Part shown: positions 1-5,949 of the stretch, piece by piece
How positions within the stretch are numbered: the first letter of the stretch is position 1
Layout of the letters: every line of letters begins with the position of its first letter
Source: an uncultured Hyphomicrobiales bacterium
Lineage (GTDB): Bacteria > Pseudomonadota > Alphaproteobacteria > Rhizobiales > Beijerinckiaceae
Reading direction: 5' to 3'
DNA: 6,139 nt
Assembly (NCBI GenBank): GCA_903916165.1
Contig: CAIWVR010000412.1
Span: 1-6,139, forward strand
Made by a program: the position numbers and the translations under genes
Notes under the pieces: generated by a model
Told to the model about the DNA's origin: nothing
The model's input: the letters and a program-made list of their open reading frames with translations, nothing else
The model's database searches: none

Positions 1-889
1 CCTGAGCTATCCATTCTCGGCTTTTATGTCGATTGTTTCGGTCCTCATGTTCATGTTCTGGGGTCTGAATTTCGGCATTGATTTCTCGGGCGGCACGCTG
101 CTCGAGGTGCGCGCAAATTCGGGCGTGGCCGATCTGGCGCAGCTGCGATCGCTGGGTGACAAGTACAGCCTCGGTGAAGTGGAAGTGCAGGCCTTCGGCG
201 GCAATTCGGACGCCACCGTTCGCATGCGCCTGCAGCCCGGTGGTGACGCCGCACAGCAGGCTGCCGTCGACAAGGTGCGCGGAGCCATCAGTGCCGATTA
301 TGAATTCCGCCGGATCGAAGTCGTTGGACCGCGCGTGTCAGGCGAACTCGTGCAGTCGGGCACACTGGGCGTTGTGCTCTCCATCCTCTCGGTGCTGATC
401 TACCTGTGGTTCCGCTACGAATGGCAACTCGCTGTGGCGGCCGTTATTGCGACCATGCATGATCTGCTGCTCACCGTGGGCTTTTTCGCCGTGACGCGGC
501 TTGAGTTCAATATCACCTCCATCGCGGCGATTCTGACGATTGTCGGCCTGTCACTCAACGAGACAGTCGTCGTGCTCGACCGTATCCGCGAGATGATGCG
601 CAAATACAAGAAGCTGCCGATCGCCGACATGATCGACCTGTCGATCAACGCCGTGCTGTCGCGCACGATCATGACCTCCACCACGACGACGCTGGCGCTT
701 CTGGCGCTGGTGTTCTTCGGCGGTCACGTCATCCAGTCCTTCTCGCTGGCGATGATGTGGGGTGTGGTTGTCGCCACGTATTCGTCGATCTTCATCTGCT
801 CGCCGATCCTGATCTATCTCGGCGTCCGCCCCGGCGACCTCGCCGAGCCGGTGGTGGAGAAGCCCAAGGGCGGCAAGGCGACAGTCTAG
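1..889 (+). CDS. secF: Protein translocase subunit SecF (5' end missing)
   Basis: SecF pairs with SecD in the inner membrane and uses the proton-motive force to help SecYEG complete protein export. The window opens inside the gene (first full codon at base 2), leaving 295 residues; a short N-terminal piece is missing. Visible in order: the end of the first membrane helix with the family motif GIDFSGGTLLEVR, a periplasmic domain of about 80 residues, the conserved VVGPRVSGEL stretch leading into the second helix, then four more hydrophobic segments. HDLLLTVGFFA and LNETVVVLDRIRE carry the conserved membrane Asp and the DR pair typical of the SecD/SecF/RND fold. The usual GYS before the N[DE]TVVV motif reads GLS here. 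The C-terminal tail is short and lysine-rich (EKPKGGKATV). secD would be expected just upstream. Identification is secure from the motifs. Confidence 0.97.
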   Translation, partial: LSYPFSAFMSIVSVLMFMFWGLNFGIDFSGGTLLEVRANSGVADLAQLRSLGDKYSLGEVEVQAFGGNSDATVRMRLQPGGDAAQQAAVDKVRGAISADYEFRRIEVVGPRVSGELVQSGTLGVVLSILSVLIYLWFRYEWQLAVAAVIATMHDLLLTVGFFAVTRLEFNITSIAAILTIVGLSLNETVVVLDRIREMMRKYKKLPIADMIDLSINAVLSRTIMTSTTTTLALLALVFFGGHVIQSFSLAMMWGVVVATYSSIFICSPILIYLGVRPGDLAEPVVEKPKGGKATV

Positions 890-926
890 GGCTTGCGCCT
901 TTCCTGCCGACACCTACATCCAGTGT

Positions 927-1008
927 CCGTCATTGCGAGCGAAGCGAAGCAATCCAGAGGCCCCACCTGAGGCTTCTGGATTGCTTCGCCTTCGGCTCGC
1001 AATGACGG
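927..1008. repeat. Dispersed palindromic repeat, copy 1 (CGAAGCGAAG subtype)
   Basis: This is a long imperfect inverted repeat in the secF to Mth938-gene gap. The left arm, 927-958, and right arm, 975-1008, are complementary over about 32 bases with one 2-base bulge. The outer ends are CCGTCATTGCGAGC and its complement. The inner ends are AAGCAATCCAGA and its complement. The 16-base centre holds CCACCTGA (963-970), which recurs in copies 2 and 3. It resembles the REP-like palindromes scattered between genes in Bradyrhizobium-type genomes. It lies within a probable operon, so it should be transcribed and form a strong RNA hairpin. No T-run follows, so it is not a standard intrinsic terminator. 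Confidence 0.93.
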
Positions 1009-1030
1009 TGGTGGCGAAGAGCGGGGCGAC

Positions 1031-1423
1031 ATGGCGGAACTGACGCGCAGATATGATGGTTTCGTGCCGGGTGCCTTCGAGATCGAAGGCTTCGGGGCGG
1101 GCGGCTTTCGCTTCGCTGGCATGTCGCATCGCGGCTCCCTCATCGTCCTGCCGTCGGGCATCCACATGTGGGCGGCCCTCACGCCTGCCGACATGACGCC
1201 CGACATGCTGGCACCCGTATTTGCCGAGCCCGTCGGCACCATCGAGCTTCTGCTGATCGGCACGGGGCGCGAACTGCTGCCGCTGCGCGCCGATCTGCGC
1301 GGAGCACTCAGGGCGGCTGGCATCGGCGTTGATCCGATGGCCACGAGTCATGCCATCGCGACCTACAACATTCTCTTTGCGGAAAAGCGTCGCGTCGCCG
1401 CCGCGCTGCTGGCGGTCGCGTGA
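1031..1423 (+). CDS. Mth938-domain (DUF498) protein, NDUFAF3-like
   Basis: This 130-residue protein is a single Mth938-like (DUF498/DUF598) domain. Recognisable features are the YDGF...GFGAGGFRFAG start, HRGSLIVLPSG near residues 33-43, the strand IELLLIGTG at 71-79, and the C-terminal motif TSHAIATYNILFAEKR (105-120). Length is normal for the family. The human relative NDUFAF3 is a complex I assembly factor; a bacterial role in assembling membrane complexes is inference. The ATG follows a purine-rich but poor Shine-Dalgarno stretch (GAAGAGCGGGG). The stop overlaps the GTG of the next gene by four bases (GTGA, 1420-1423), which points to translational coupling. Location just after secF is a common alphaproteobacterial arrangement. 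Biochemical function in bacteria is not established. Confidence 0.9.
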   Translation: MAELTRRYDGFVPGAFEIEGFGAGGFRFAGMSHRGSLIVLPSGIHMWAALTPADMTPDMLAPVFAEPVGTIELLLIGTGRELLPLRADLRGALRAAGIGVDPMATSHAIATYNILFAEKRRVAAALLAVA

Positions 1424-2271
1424 CGGGCGCGCTGGATCGGCATTACGGATCCTGCGCCGACATGCTGCGCAAGGAAGATCCCGACCGCTATTTTTCCTGC
1501 CTGTTCGCGCCCGAAGCCAAGCGCCCGCATCTGCATGCCCTCTATGCCTTCAGCCTCGAAATCGCCCGCGTGCGCGAACAGGTGTCGGAGCCCCTGACCG
1601 GCGAGATCCGCATGCAATGGTGGCGCGACGTGCTCTGCGGCGAGGGCAGGGGCGATGTTCACGCGCATCCCATCGCGGGGGCGCTGCTGGACACGGTCGC
1701 GACCTTCAACCTGCCAGTGCAGGCGCTGAAGGATCTCATCGAGGGGCGCTCCTTTGATCTCTACGACGATCCGATGCCGACCAGGGGTGATCTCGAGGGC
1801 TATTGCGGTGAGACCTCTTCCGCCCTGATGCGACTCGCCGCCCTCGTGCTGGCCGGGGGGCGCGATCCCGGCGGTGCGGAAGCTGTCGGACATGGCGGCG
1901 TTGCCTATGCAATCACCGGATTGTTGCGCGCGCTGCCCTGGCATGCGGCGCGCGGCCAGCTCTATCTGCCCGGCGATCTGCTGGCGCGTCATGGCGTGAC
2001 GCGCGACGAGGTGGTGGCTGGCACAGTCACGCCAGGCCTGTGCGATGCGCTGGCCGAAATGCGTGCGCTGGCGCGTCATCATCATGCAGGCGCGCTGCGC
2101 GCCGCGTCGCAGATGGAGGCACCGACGCGTGCGGCCCTGATGCCGCTGGCGGTCGTGCCGATTTATCTGAAACGCATGGAAAAGCGCGGCTACGAACCGT
2201 TCCGCACGCTGATCACCGCGCCGTCGTGGCGCAGGCTTTATGCGCTGTTGTCATTGAGCCGAAAACTCTAA
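1420..2271 (+). CDS. Squalene/phytoene synthase-fold protein, NDUFAF6-like
   Basis: This 283-residue protein belongs to the all-alpha squalene/phytoene synthase family. Family signatures are DPDRYFSCLFAP (20-31), YAFSLEIARVREQVSEP (42-58), GEIRMQWWRD (61-70), YCGETSSALMRLA (128-140), and AITGLLRALPWHAARGQ with LYLPGDLL (164-188). At the place where true synthases carry a DDxxD-type metal-binding motif, this protein has EIARVREQVSE, and no second Asp-rich motif is evident where LLRALPWHAARGQ stands. It therefore probably does not make squalene or phytoene. The pattern fits the NDUFAF6 branch, whose human member is needed for complex I assembly. The GTG start is set by the GTGA overlap with the preceding Mth938-domain gene; no good Shine-Dalgarno is seen, consistent with coupled translation. 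No carotenoid or hopanoid genes are nearby. Confidence 0.88.
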   Translation: MTGALDRHYGSCADMLRKEDPDRYFSCLFAPEAKRPHLHALYAFSLEIARVREQVSEPLTGEIRMQWWRDVLCGEGRGDVHAHPIAGALLDTVATFNLPVQALKDLIEGRSFDLYDDPMPTRGDLEGYCGETSSALMRLAALVLAGGRDPGGAEAVGHGGVAYAITGLLRALPWHAARGQLYLPGDLLARHGVTRDEVVAGTVTPGLCDALAEMRALARHHHAGALRAASQMEAPTRAALMPLAVVPIYLKRMEKRGYEPFRTLITAPSWRRLYALLSLSRKL

Positions 2272-2273
2272 TT

Positions 2274-2368
2274 CGTCATTGCGAGGCGCGTGAGCTCCGC
2301 GGCAATCCATCTAGCGGCAGCCACCTGAAGATGGATTGCCGCGTCGCCTGCGGCTCCTCGCAATGACG
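2274..2368. repeat. Dispersed palindromic repeat, copy 2 (GCGACGCGGCAATCC subtype)
   Basis: This inverted repeat fills most of the 123-base gap between two convergent genes. The left arm is 2274-2312 and the right arm 2329-2368. The outer 13 bases (CGTCATTGCGAGG and complement) and the inner 15 bases (CGCGGCAATCCATCT and complement) pair well, while the middle of the arms is mismatched. The centre carries CCACCTGA (2321-2328), as in copy 1. It begins three bases after the plus-strand stop and could shape the 3' ends of both converging transcripts. A T-run is absent on both sides, so any terminator role is inference. Confidence 0.92.
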
Positions 2369-2394
2369 GTGCTTCTATTCCGCTGCGGCCTGCG

Positions 2395-3789
2395 TTACGC
2401 CCCGAGCCAGGCCTCAAGATCCTCCCCCGCCCGCACCGACATGGCCTTCTTGCGCGCGACTGATTTTTCCGGTCCGCGCAGCTTCTTGCCGTCTTGCGTG
2501 CGCATGGGCTCGGTCATGGGCGGAAACAGGCCGAAATTGACGTTCATCGGCTGGAACGAACTGCGGCCGGCGTCGATTGTCTCGATGTGGCCGCCTGTAA
2601 TGTGATTGAGCAGGGCGCCCATGGCCGTGGTGGAGGGCGGCATGGTGAAGGCGGTGCCCAGCCGTTCGCTTGCGGCGAGCCGTCCGGCGATCAGGCCGAC
2701 GGCGGCGCTTTCCACATAGCCCTCGCAGCCGGTGATCTGGCCCGCAAAGCGCAGGCGCGGATCGGCCTTCAGCCGCAGGATGCCATCGAGCACGCGCGGC
2801 GAATTCAGGAAAGTGTTGCGATGCAGGCCGCCAAGCCGCGCGAATTCGGCCTGTTCGAGCCCGGGTATGGTGCGAAACAGCGCCTGCTGCGCGCCATATT
2901 TCAGTTTCGTCTGGAAGCCGACCATATTGTACAGCGTGCCCAGCGCATTGTCCTGCCGCAGCTGGACCACCGCATAGGCCTTCACTGTCGGATGATGCGC
3001 ATTGGTCAGGCCCATCGGCTTCATCGGGCCATGGCGCAGCGTTTCGACGCCGCGTTCCGCCATGATTTCAATGGGCAGGCAACCATCGAAATAGGGCGTG
3101 CCCTCCCATTCCTTGAAGCTTGTCTTGTCGCCCGCGACCAGCCCTGCGACGAAGGCGTAATATTGCTCCTTGTCCATCGGGCAATTGATGTAATCGGCAC
3201 CCGTGCCGCCCGGCCCCTGCTTGTCGTAGCGTGACTGGAACCAGGCTTGCGTCATGTCGATCGATTCGCGATGCACGATGGGCGCGATCGCGTCGAAAAA
3301 GGCGAGCTGGTCCTCGCCGGTCTTCTCGATGATGGCCTGCGCCATGGCACCTGAAGTGAGCGGCCCGGTGGCGATAATGACATTGTCCCAGTCGGCTGGC
3401 GGCAGGCCCGCGACCTCGCCGCGGTCCAGCGTCACGAGCGGATGCTCGGCCAGTGCCTTCGTCACGGCATCCGCAAAGCCGTCGCGGTCGACGGCCAGCG
3501 CGCCGCCCGCCGGAACCTGGTTGGCATCGGCGCAGGCCATGATCAGCGAGTTCATGCGCCGCATCTCGCGATGGATCAGGCCGACGGCATTGGTTGTCGG
3601 CTCGTCAGACCGGAAGGAATTGGAACAGACGAGTTCGGCCAGCTTGTCGGTCTGGTGGGCATCGGTGCCGCGCACGGGGCGCATCTCGTGCAGGATGACG
3701 GGAACGCCGACGCGGGCGACCTGCCAGGCGGCTTCGGACCCGGCGAGGCCGCCGCCGATAATGTGGATGGGTGCAATGTGTGATGACAT
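2395..3789 (-). CDS. trmFO: Methylenetetrahydrofolate--tRNA-(uracil-5-)-methyltransferase TrmFO
   Basis: TrmFO makes 5-methyluridine at position 54 of the tRNA T-loop, using methylene-tetrahydrofolate as carbon donor and FAD/NAD(P)H as reductant; it is cytosolic. From the chosen ATG the protein is 464 residues, normal for the family. The N-terminal FAD-binding Rossmann motif [13 protein letters not shown] spans residues 10-22. [20 protein letters not shown] (41-60) contains Cys55, matching the catalytic cysteine near position 53 in the Bacillus enzyme. [13 protein letters not shown] (235-247) holds Cys237, matching the second active-site cysteine. [19 protein letters not shown] (348-366) is the C-terminal FAD-binding segment. 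Reading is open upstream to 3885, but that extension runs through a palindromic repeat and reads as low-quality protein. An ATG at 3801 is also possible; neither start has a clear Shine-Dalgarno. It converges with the upstream plus-strand genes. Confidence 0.96.
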   Translation of the reverse strand: MSSHIAPIHIIGGGLAGSEAAWQVARVGVPVILHEMRPVRGTDAHQTDKLAELVCSNSFRSDEPTTNAVGLIHREMRRMNSLIMACADANQVPAGGALAVDRDGFADAVTKALAEHPLVTLDRGEVAGLPPADWDNVIIATGPLTSGAMAQAIIEKTGEDQLAFFDAIAPIVHRESIDMTQAWFQSRYDKQGPGGTGADYINCPMDKEQYYAFVAGLVAGDKTSFKEWEGTPYFDGCLPIEIMAERGVETLRHGPMKPMGLTNAHHPTVKAYAVVQLRQDNALGTLYNMVGFQTKLKYGAQQALFRTIPGLEQAEFARLGGLHRNTFLNSPRVLDGILRLKADPRLRFAGQITGCEGYVESAAVGLIAGRLAASERLGTAFTMPPSTTAMGALLNHITGGHIETIDAGRSSFQPMNVNFGLFPPMTEPMRTQDGKKLRGPEKSVARKKAMSVRAGEDLEAWLGA

Positions 3790-3852
3790 GGTGCGGACCA
3801 TAGGGAGGGGGTCCGGGACGTGCAAGAGCGGCTGACGTGGACGTCTCACGAT

Positions 3853-3936
3853 CGTCATTGCGAGGAGCCGGAGGCGACGCGGCAATCCATCTTCAGGTGC
3901 GGGCAGCCCGCGCGTGCCTGTCGTCCTCCAATGGCG
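3853..3936. repeat. Dispersed palindromic repeat, copy 3, with a decayed right arm
   Basis: The left arm (3853-3900) matches the reverse complement of the right arm and centre of copy 2 over about 47 bases with a single mismatch (GGAGGCG against GCAGGCG), so it is the same subtype in opposite orientation. The intact partner arm is missing. However, 3908-3936 still resembles it: CCGCG, GCCTG, TCCTC and CAATGGCG appear in the expected order with small substitutions and a deletion. The element lies in the gap between trmFO and the DUF1127 gene, just upstream of trmFO. The left arm is certain; reading 3908-3936 as its eroded partner is inference. Confidence 0.8.
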
Positions 3937-3943
3937 CAGGACA

Positions 3944-3984
3944 CAAACAGAAAACGCCCGCCGGGGAGGATTCGGCGGGCGCTT
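3944..3984 (-). terminator. Rho-independent terminator of the DUF1127 gene
   Basis: Read on the minus strand, a perfect 9-bp GC stem (CGCCCGCCG, 3973-3981, with CGGCGGGCG, 3955-3963) encloses a 9-base loop and is followed by TTTTCTGTTT. It begins about 55 bases after the DUF1127 stop. This is a standard intrinsic terminator and separates the microprotein transcript from trmFO, which therefore probably has its own promoter within about 3790-3950. Confidence 0.9.
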
Positions 3985-4035
3985 CGTGAGCGGAACGGGG
4001 CGGAGGGTCCCCGGTCCGAAAGGGATCAGGTCGCC

Positions 4036-4197
4036 CTAGAGGCCGGCGCTGCGGCGCGCGACATCGTCGATTTCCCAACGCTCAATGCCGAGATCGGCGA
4101 GTTCGCGGTCGGTCAGGCAGTAGAGTTCGCGCAGCGAGGCGCGGTAGCGGCGCCAGACGCCAAGCTTGGTGGAGATGAATTTGATGGTTTCGGTCAT
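4036..4197 (-). CDS. DUF1127 domain-containing microprotein
   Basis: This is a 53-residue, arginine-rich protein. The DUF1127 core is visible as WRRYRASLREL (15-25) followed by LTDRELADLGIERWEIDDVA (28-47), preceded by a short N-terminal segment MTETIKFISTKLG. Members of this family are abundant in alphaproteobacteria. Some have been tied to RNA binding, RNA turnover, and phosphate or carbon metabolism in Agrobacterium and Rhodobacter; the role of this one is unknown. The ATG at 4197 was chosen because it gives the typical MTET-like N terminus. A TTG at 4224, preceded by AGAGGGG, would add nine residues. It appears to be a single-gene unit: a strong terminator follows, and about 350 bases without a gene precede it. 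Confidence 0.9.
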   Translation of the reverse strand: MTETIKFISTKLGVWRRYRASLRELYCLTDRELADLGIERWEIDDVARRSAGL

Positions 4198-4293
4198 GGT
4201 CTTTGCTCTGCCGGGTCGGGACAAATGCCCCTCTGATGCAGTGCAACATACGGGACTGCGGCTCGACGGAGTACAGACAAGATCGCGAGGCAG

Positions 4294-4312
4294 CCATGCA
4301 AAATTAGCATGG
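4294..4312. promoter_or_regulatory. Hyphenated dyad CCATGC-N7-GCATGG, candidate operator
   Basis: This is a perfect 6-bp inverted repeat around an AT-rich 7-base spacer (AAAATTA), 19 bases overall, about 97 bases upstream of the DUF1127 ATG. The geometry suits a dimeric regulator, and the site stands out from its GC-rich surroundings. No T-run follows, so a terminator reading is weak. The regulator is unknown and the regulatory role is inference. Confidence 0.35.
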
Positions 4313-4465
4313 ATATTGGGTGATCCAGCCGGTGATCGGCCATGATTGGCGGGTGATTCGGGCCATGGATCTCGTAATCCTTGCCGTTACCGCGCCTTTC
4401 CCCGCGATTTACGCATTGCTAACCTTTTATTGTGCAGCGCAGTCGGGCCGTGGGCTTCCTGTGTC

Positions 4466-4532
4466 CTTGCGCGACGCGACGGGGTCCATCTGATGGCGGG
4501 CACCAGATGGATGGAGCCGCGTCGCTCGCAAG
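4466..4532. repeat. Diverged palindrome after cynS, possible copy 4 of the repeat family
   Basis: Three paired blocks form a long hairpin. CTTGCG (4466-4471) pairs with CGCAAG (4527-4532). CGACGCG (4472-4478) pairs with CGCGTCG (4518-4524). CCATCTG (4486-4492) pairs with CAGATGG (4504-4510). The same elements, TTGCG, GCGACGCG and TCCATCT, occur in that order in copies 2 and 3, but here the middle of the arm is shorter and the CGTCA tips are eroded. It begins 11 bases after the cynS stop, so it could stabilise or end the cyanate operon transcript. Family membership is likely but not certain. Confidence 0.65.
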
Positions 4533-4543
4533 AATGAAAGGGC

Positions 4544-5032
4544 CTACCCTTCCTTGAAGCCGTAATCGGGAACGCCTTGCTCATTGCCGTAATATTTGAA
4601 CGGCAGGAATTTTCCCGACATGCTGATCTTGACGCGGTCGCCCTTGGGGTTGGGCTCGCGCTCGAATTCCATGTTGAAGTCGATGGCCGACATGATGCCG
4701 TCACCGAATTCTTCCTCGATCAGTGCCTTCCAGGCCGGACTGTTGACCAGCACCAGTTCGTAGAAGCGGTAGATCAGCGGATCGGTGGGTGGCATGGGCG
4801 TGCCCGTGCCGCGCATCGGCACTTCGTTCAGCATTTTCTGTTCGTTTTCGCTCAGGCCGAACAGGGTGGCGGCCTTGGCGGCGAGCGGCTTCACGAGCTT
4901 GTGCTGGCCGAGCAGCGCGCCGACGATCAGCACCGGCGACATGCCGCCGATCTCGGTGCAGATATGCGCCCATCTCCAGTTCTTCTCGCGCTTGATGTCG
5001 AGAATCTTTTCGGTGAGTTCTTCGCGTTTCAT
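4544..5032 (-). CDS. cynS: Cyanate hydratase (cyanase)
   Basis: Cyanase converts cyanate plus bicarbonate to carbamate and CO2; the carbamate breaks down to ammonia and CO2. It is a cytosolic decamer. The 162-residue protein has the N-terminal helical domain (residues 1-80, with SPVLIVGALLGQHKL) and the C-terminal catalytic domain beginning around PPTDPLIYRFYE. Arg89, Glu92 and Ser115 (in GDGIMSAIDF) have the same 3- and 23-residue spacing as the catalytic Arg96, Glu99 and Ser122 of the E. coli enzyme, so all three are intact. The ATG at 5032 is chosen over an upstream in-frame start at 5077 because AGGAG sits six bases before it and the upstream stretch overlaps the ATPase gene. It lies 22 bases after the ABC ATPase gene and probably shares its transcript. 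Confidence 0.97.
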   Translation of the reverse strand: MKREELTEKILDIKREKNWRWAHICTEIGGMSPVLIVGALLGQHKLVKPLAAKAATLFGLSENEQKMLNEVPMRGTGTPMPPTDPLIYRFYELVLVNSPAWKALIEEEFGDGIMSAIDFNMEFEREPNPKGDRVKISMSGKFLPFKYYGNEQGVPDYGFKEG

Positions 5033-5038
5033 ACTGTG

Positions 5039-5043
5039 CTCCT
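5039..5043 (-). promoter_or_regulatory. Ribosome binding site of cynS
   Basis: AGGAG on the minus strand, six bases before the ATG at 5032, decides the start of cynS in favour of the 162-residue product. Confidence 0.8.
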
Positions 5044-5054
5044 GTTGTCTGGGG

Positions 5055-5945
5055 TCAGGCGGCGGTGCGGGCGTCATGGCCGCCCGGGCTGGAAGGGGGC
5101 GCGCTCGGGCGCACGATCGGCGGGTGACGCTTGTCGTAACCTGCCGGCATTTCGTCCTTGAAGGACCGTGAGCGCGACACCAGAAAATCGATCAGGTGAT
5201 TGCGCAAGGCGTAATAATCTGGATGCTTGTGCAGGTCGATCCGGCGGCGGTCGCGCGGTAGCGGGTTTTCCACGATCTCGGCGATCATTGCGTCGGGACC
5301 ATTCGTCATCAGGACGATGCGGTCGGCGAGATAGATCGCCTCGTCGACATCATGGGTGATCATACAGGCGGTCTGCCCGGTGTCGAGGCAGATGCGGCGC
5401 ACCTCGTCCTGCAGCGTGCCACGCGTGAGCGCGTCGAGGGCGGAAAAAGGCTCGTCCATCAGCAAGATCTTGGGCTCGATGGACAGCGCGCGGGCAATGC
5501 CGACACGCTGCTTCATGCCGCCGGACAGTTCCGACGGCTTCTTCAGTTCGGCACCCTTGAGGCCGACCAGTTCGATGAAGCGCAGCGCCTGCGCGCGGAC
5601 CCTGTCCGCACGCCAGTCGCGCCAGCGCGATGACACGGCGAAGGACACATTGCCCAGCACGCTGCGCCACGGCAGCAATGCGTGGCTCTGAAAAATCACT
5701 GCGCGGTCGAGCGAGGGGCCTTCGATCGCGCGGCCGTCGACGACCGCGACGCCATCGTCGGGCAGTTCGAGGCCAGCGAGCACATTGAGCACTGTCGTCT
5801 TGCCGCAGCCGGAATGTCCGATGATGCAGGAGAATTCTCCCTTGTTCATCGCAAACCAGAGATTGTCGAAGATCGTCGTCTCGCCGCCGCCCGCCTTGGG
5901 ATAGCGCCGTGCGATGGCTTCGATGGAGATGAAACGCTCGGTCAT
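5055..5945 (-). CDS. ABC transporter ATP-binding protein, nitrate/cyanate type (NrtD/CynD-like)
   Basis: This is the 296-residue ATPase of an ABC importer in the nitrate/sulfonate/cyanate family. All nucleotide-binding elements are present: Walker [10 protein letters not shown] (43-51), Q-loop Gln86 in [10 protein letters not shown], signature LSGGMKQ (140-146), Walker B ILLMDEP (160-166), D-loop SALD (168-171) and switch His198 in [20 protein letters not shown] and the C-terminal [16 protein letters not shown] are typical of the NrtC/NrtD/CynD branch. A proline-rich tail of about 25 residues ends the protein. The ATG at 5945 follows the permease stop by four bases, with GGAA seven bases ahead; reading is open to 6014, but that stretch overlaps the permease gene in another frame. 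cynS follows directly, so cyanate is the most likely substrate, with nitrate or bicarbonate as alternatives. Confidence 0.93.
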   Translation of the reverse strand: MTERFISIEAIARRYPKAGGGETTIFDNLWFAMNKGEFSCIIGHSGCGKTTVLNVLAGLELPDDGVAVVDGRAIEGPSLDRAVIFQSHALLPWRSVLGNVSFAVSSRWRDWRADRVRAQALRFIELVGLKGAELKKPSELSGGMKQRVGIARALSIEPKILLMDEPFSALDALTRGTLQDEVRRICLDTGQTACMITHDVDEAIYLADRIVLMTNGPDAMIAEIVENPLPRDRRRIDLHKHPDYYALRNHLIDFLVSRSRSFKDEMPAGYDKRHPPIVRPSAPPSSPGGHDARTAA

Positions 5946-5949
5946 GATC

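Larger units (their letters stand above)
4198..4543. other. Intergenic region upstream of the DUF1127 gene
   Basis: These 346 bases contain no convincing gene. They lie between the cynS stop and the DUF1127 start, both on the minus strand, so they should hold the DUF1127 promoter and the 3' end of the cyanate operon transcript. The cynS-proximal side holds a palindrome (4466-4532). A locally AT-rich patch lies near 4408-4436. A row of TGAT motifs occupies 4319-4358 and a short dyad lies at 4294-4312. I could not pick out a confident -35/-10 pair; on the minus strand, TTGCAT and CTTGTC near 4275-4303 are candidate -35-like hexamers only. Confidence 0.6.

Noticed and set aside
1363..2085. A 240-residue open frame on the minus strand opposite the squalene/phytoene-synthase-fold gene
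   Set aside because: Its composition is Gln/His/Arg-rich without family motifs, and the opposite strand encodes a clear protein.
2248..2286. A possible extra partial repeat at the end of the squalene/phytoene-synthase-fold gene (TGTCATTGAGCCG) next to copy 2
   Set aside because: The match to CGTCATTGCGAGC is only about ten bases with an indel and is probably chance.
927..2368. Palindromes read as intrinsic terminators or as a CRISPR array
   Set aside because: There is no T-run after the stems, and the copies are far apart with genes between them rather than regularly spaced with spacers.
2494..3234. A 246-residue open frame on the plus strand opposite trmFO, and similar ones at 3254-3835 and 3442-3783
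   Set aside because: They lie entirely antisense to a confidently identified gene, show no recognisable motifs, and long antisense frames are expected in GC-rich DNA.
4346..4704. Small open frames in both strands of the region between DUF1127 and cynS (4346-4537 plus, 4387-4704 minus)
   Set aside because: They have Arg/Ser-rich composition with no motif or good ribosome binding site, and they run through a palindrome or into cynS antisense.
5033..5077. A longer start for cyanase ([15 protein letters not shown]...)
   Set aside because: It overlaps the ATPase gene end and lies ahead of a good Shine-Dalgarno that serves the internal ATG; cyanases start near MKREEL.
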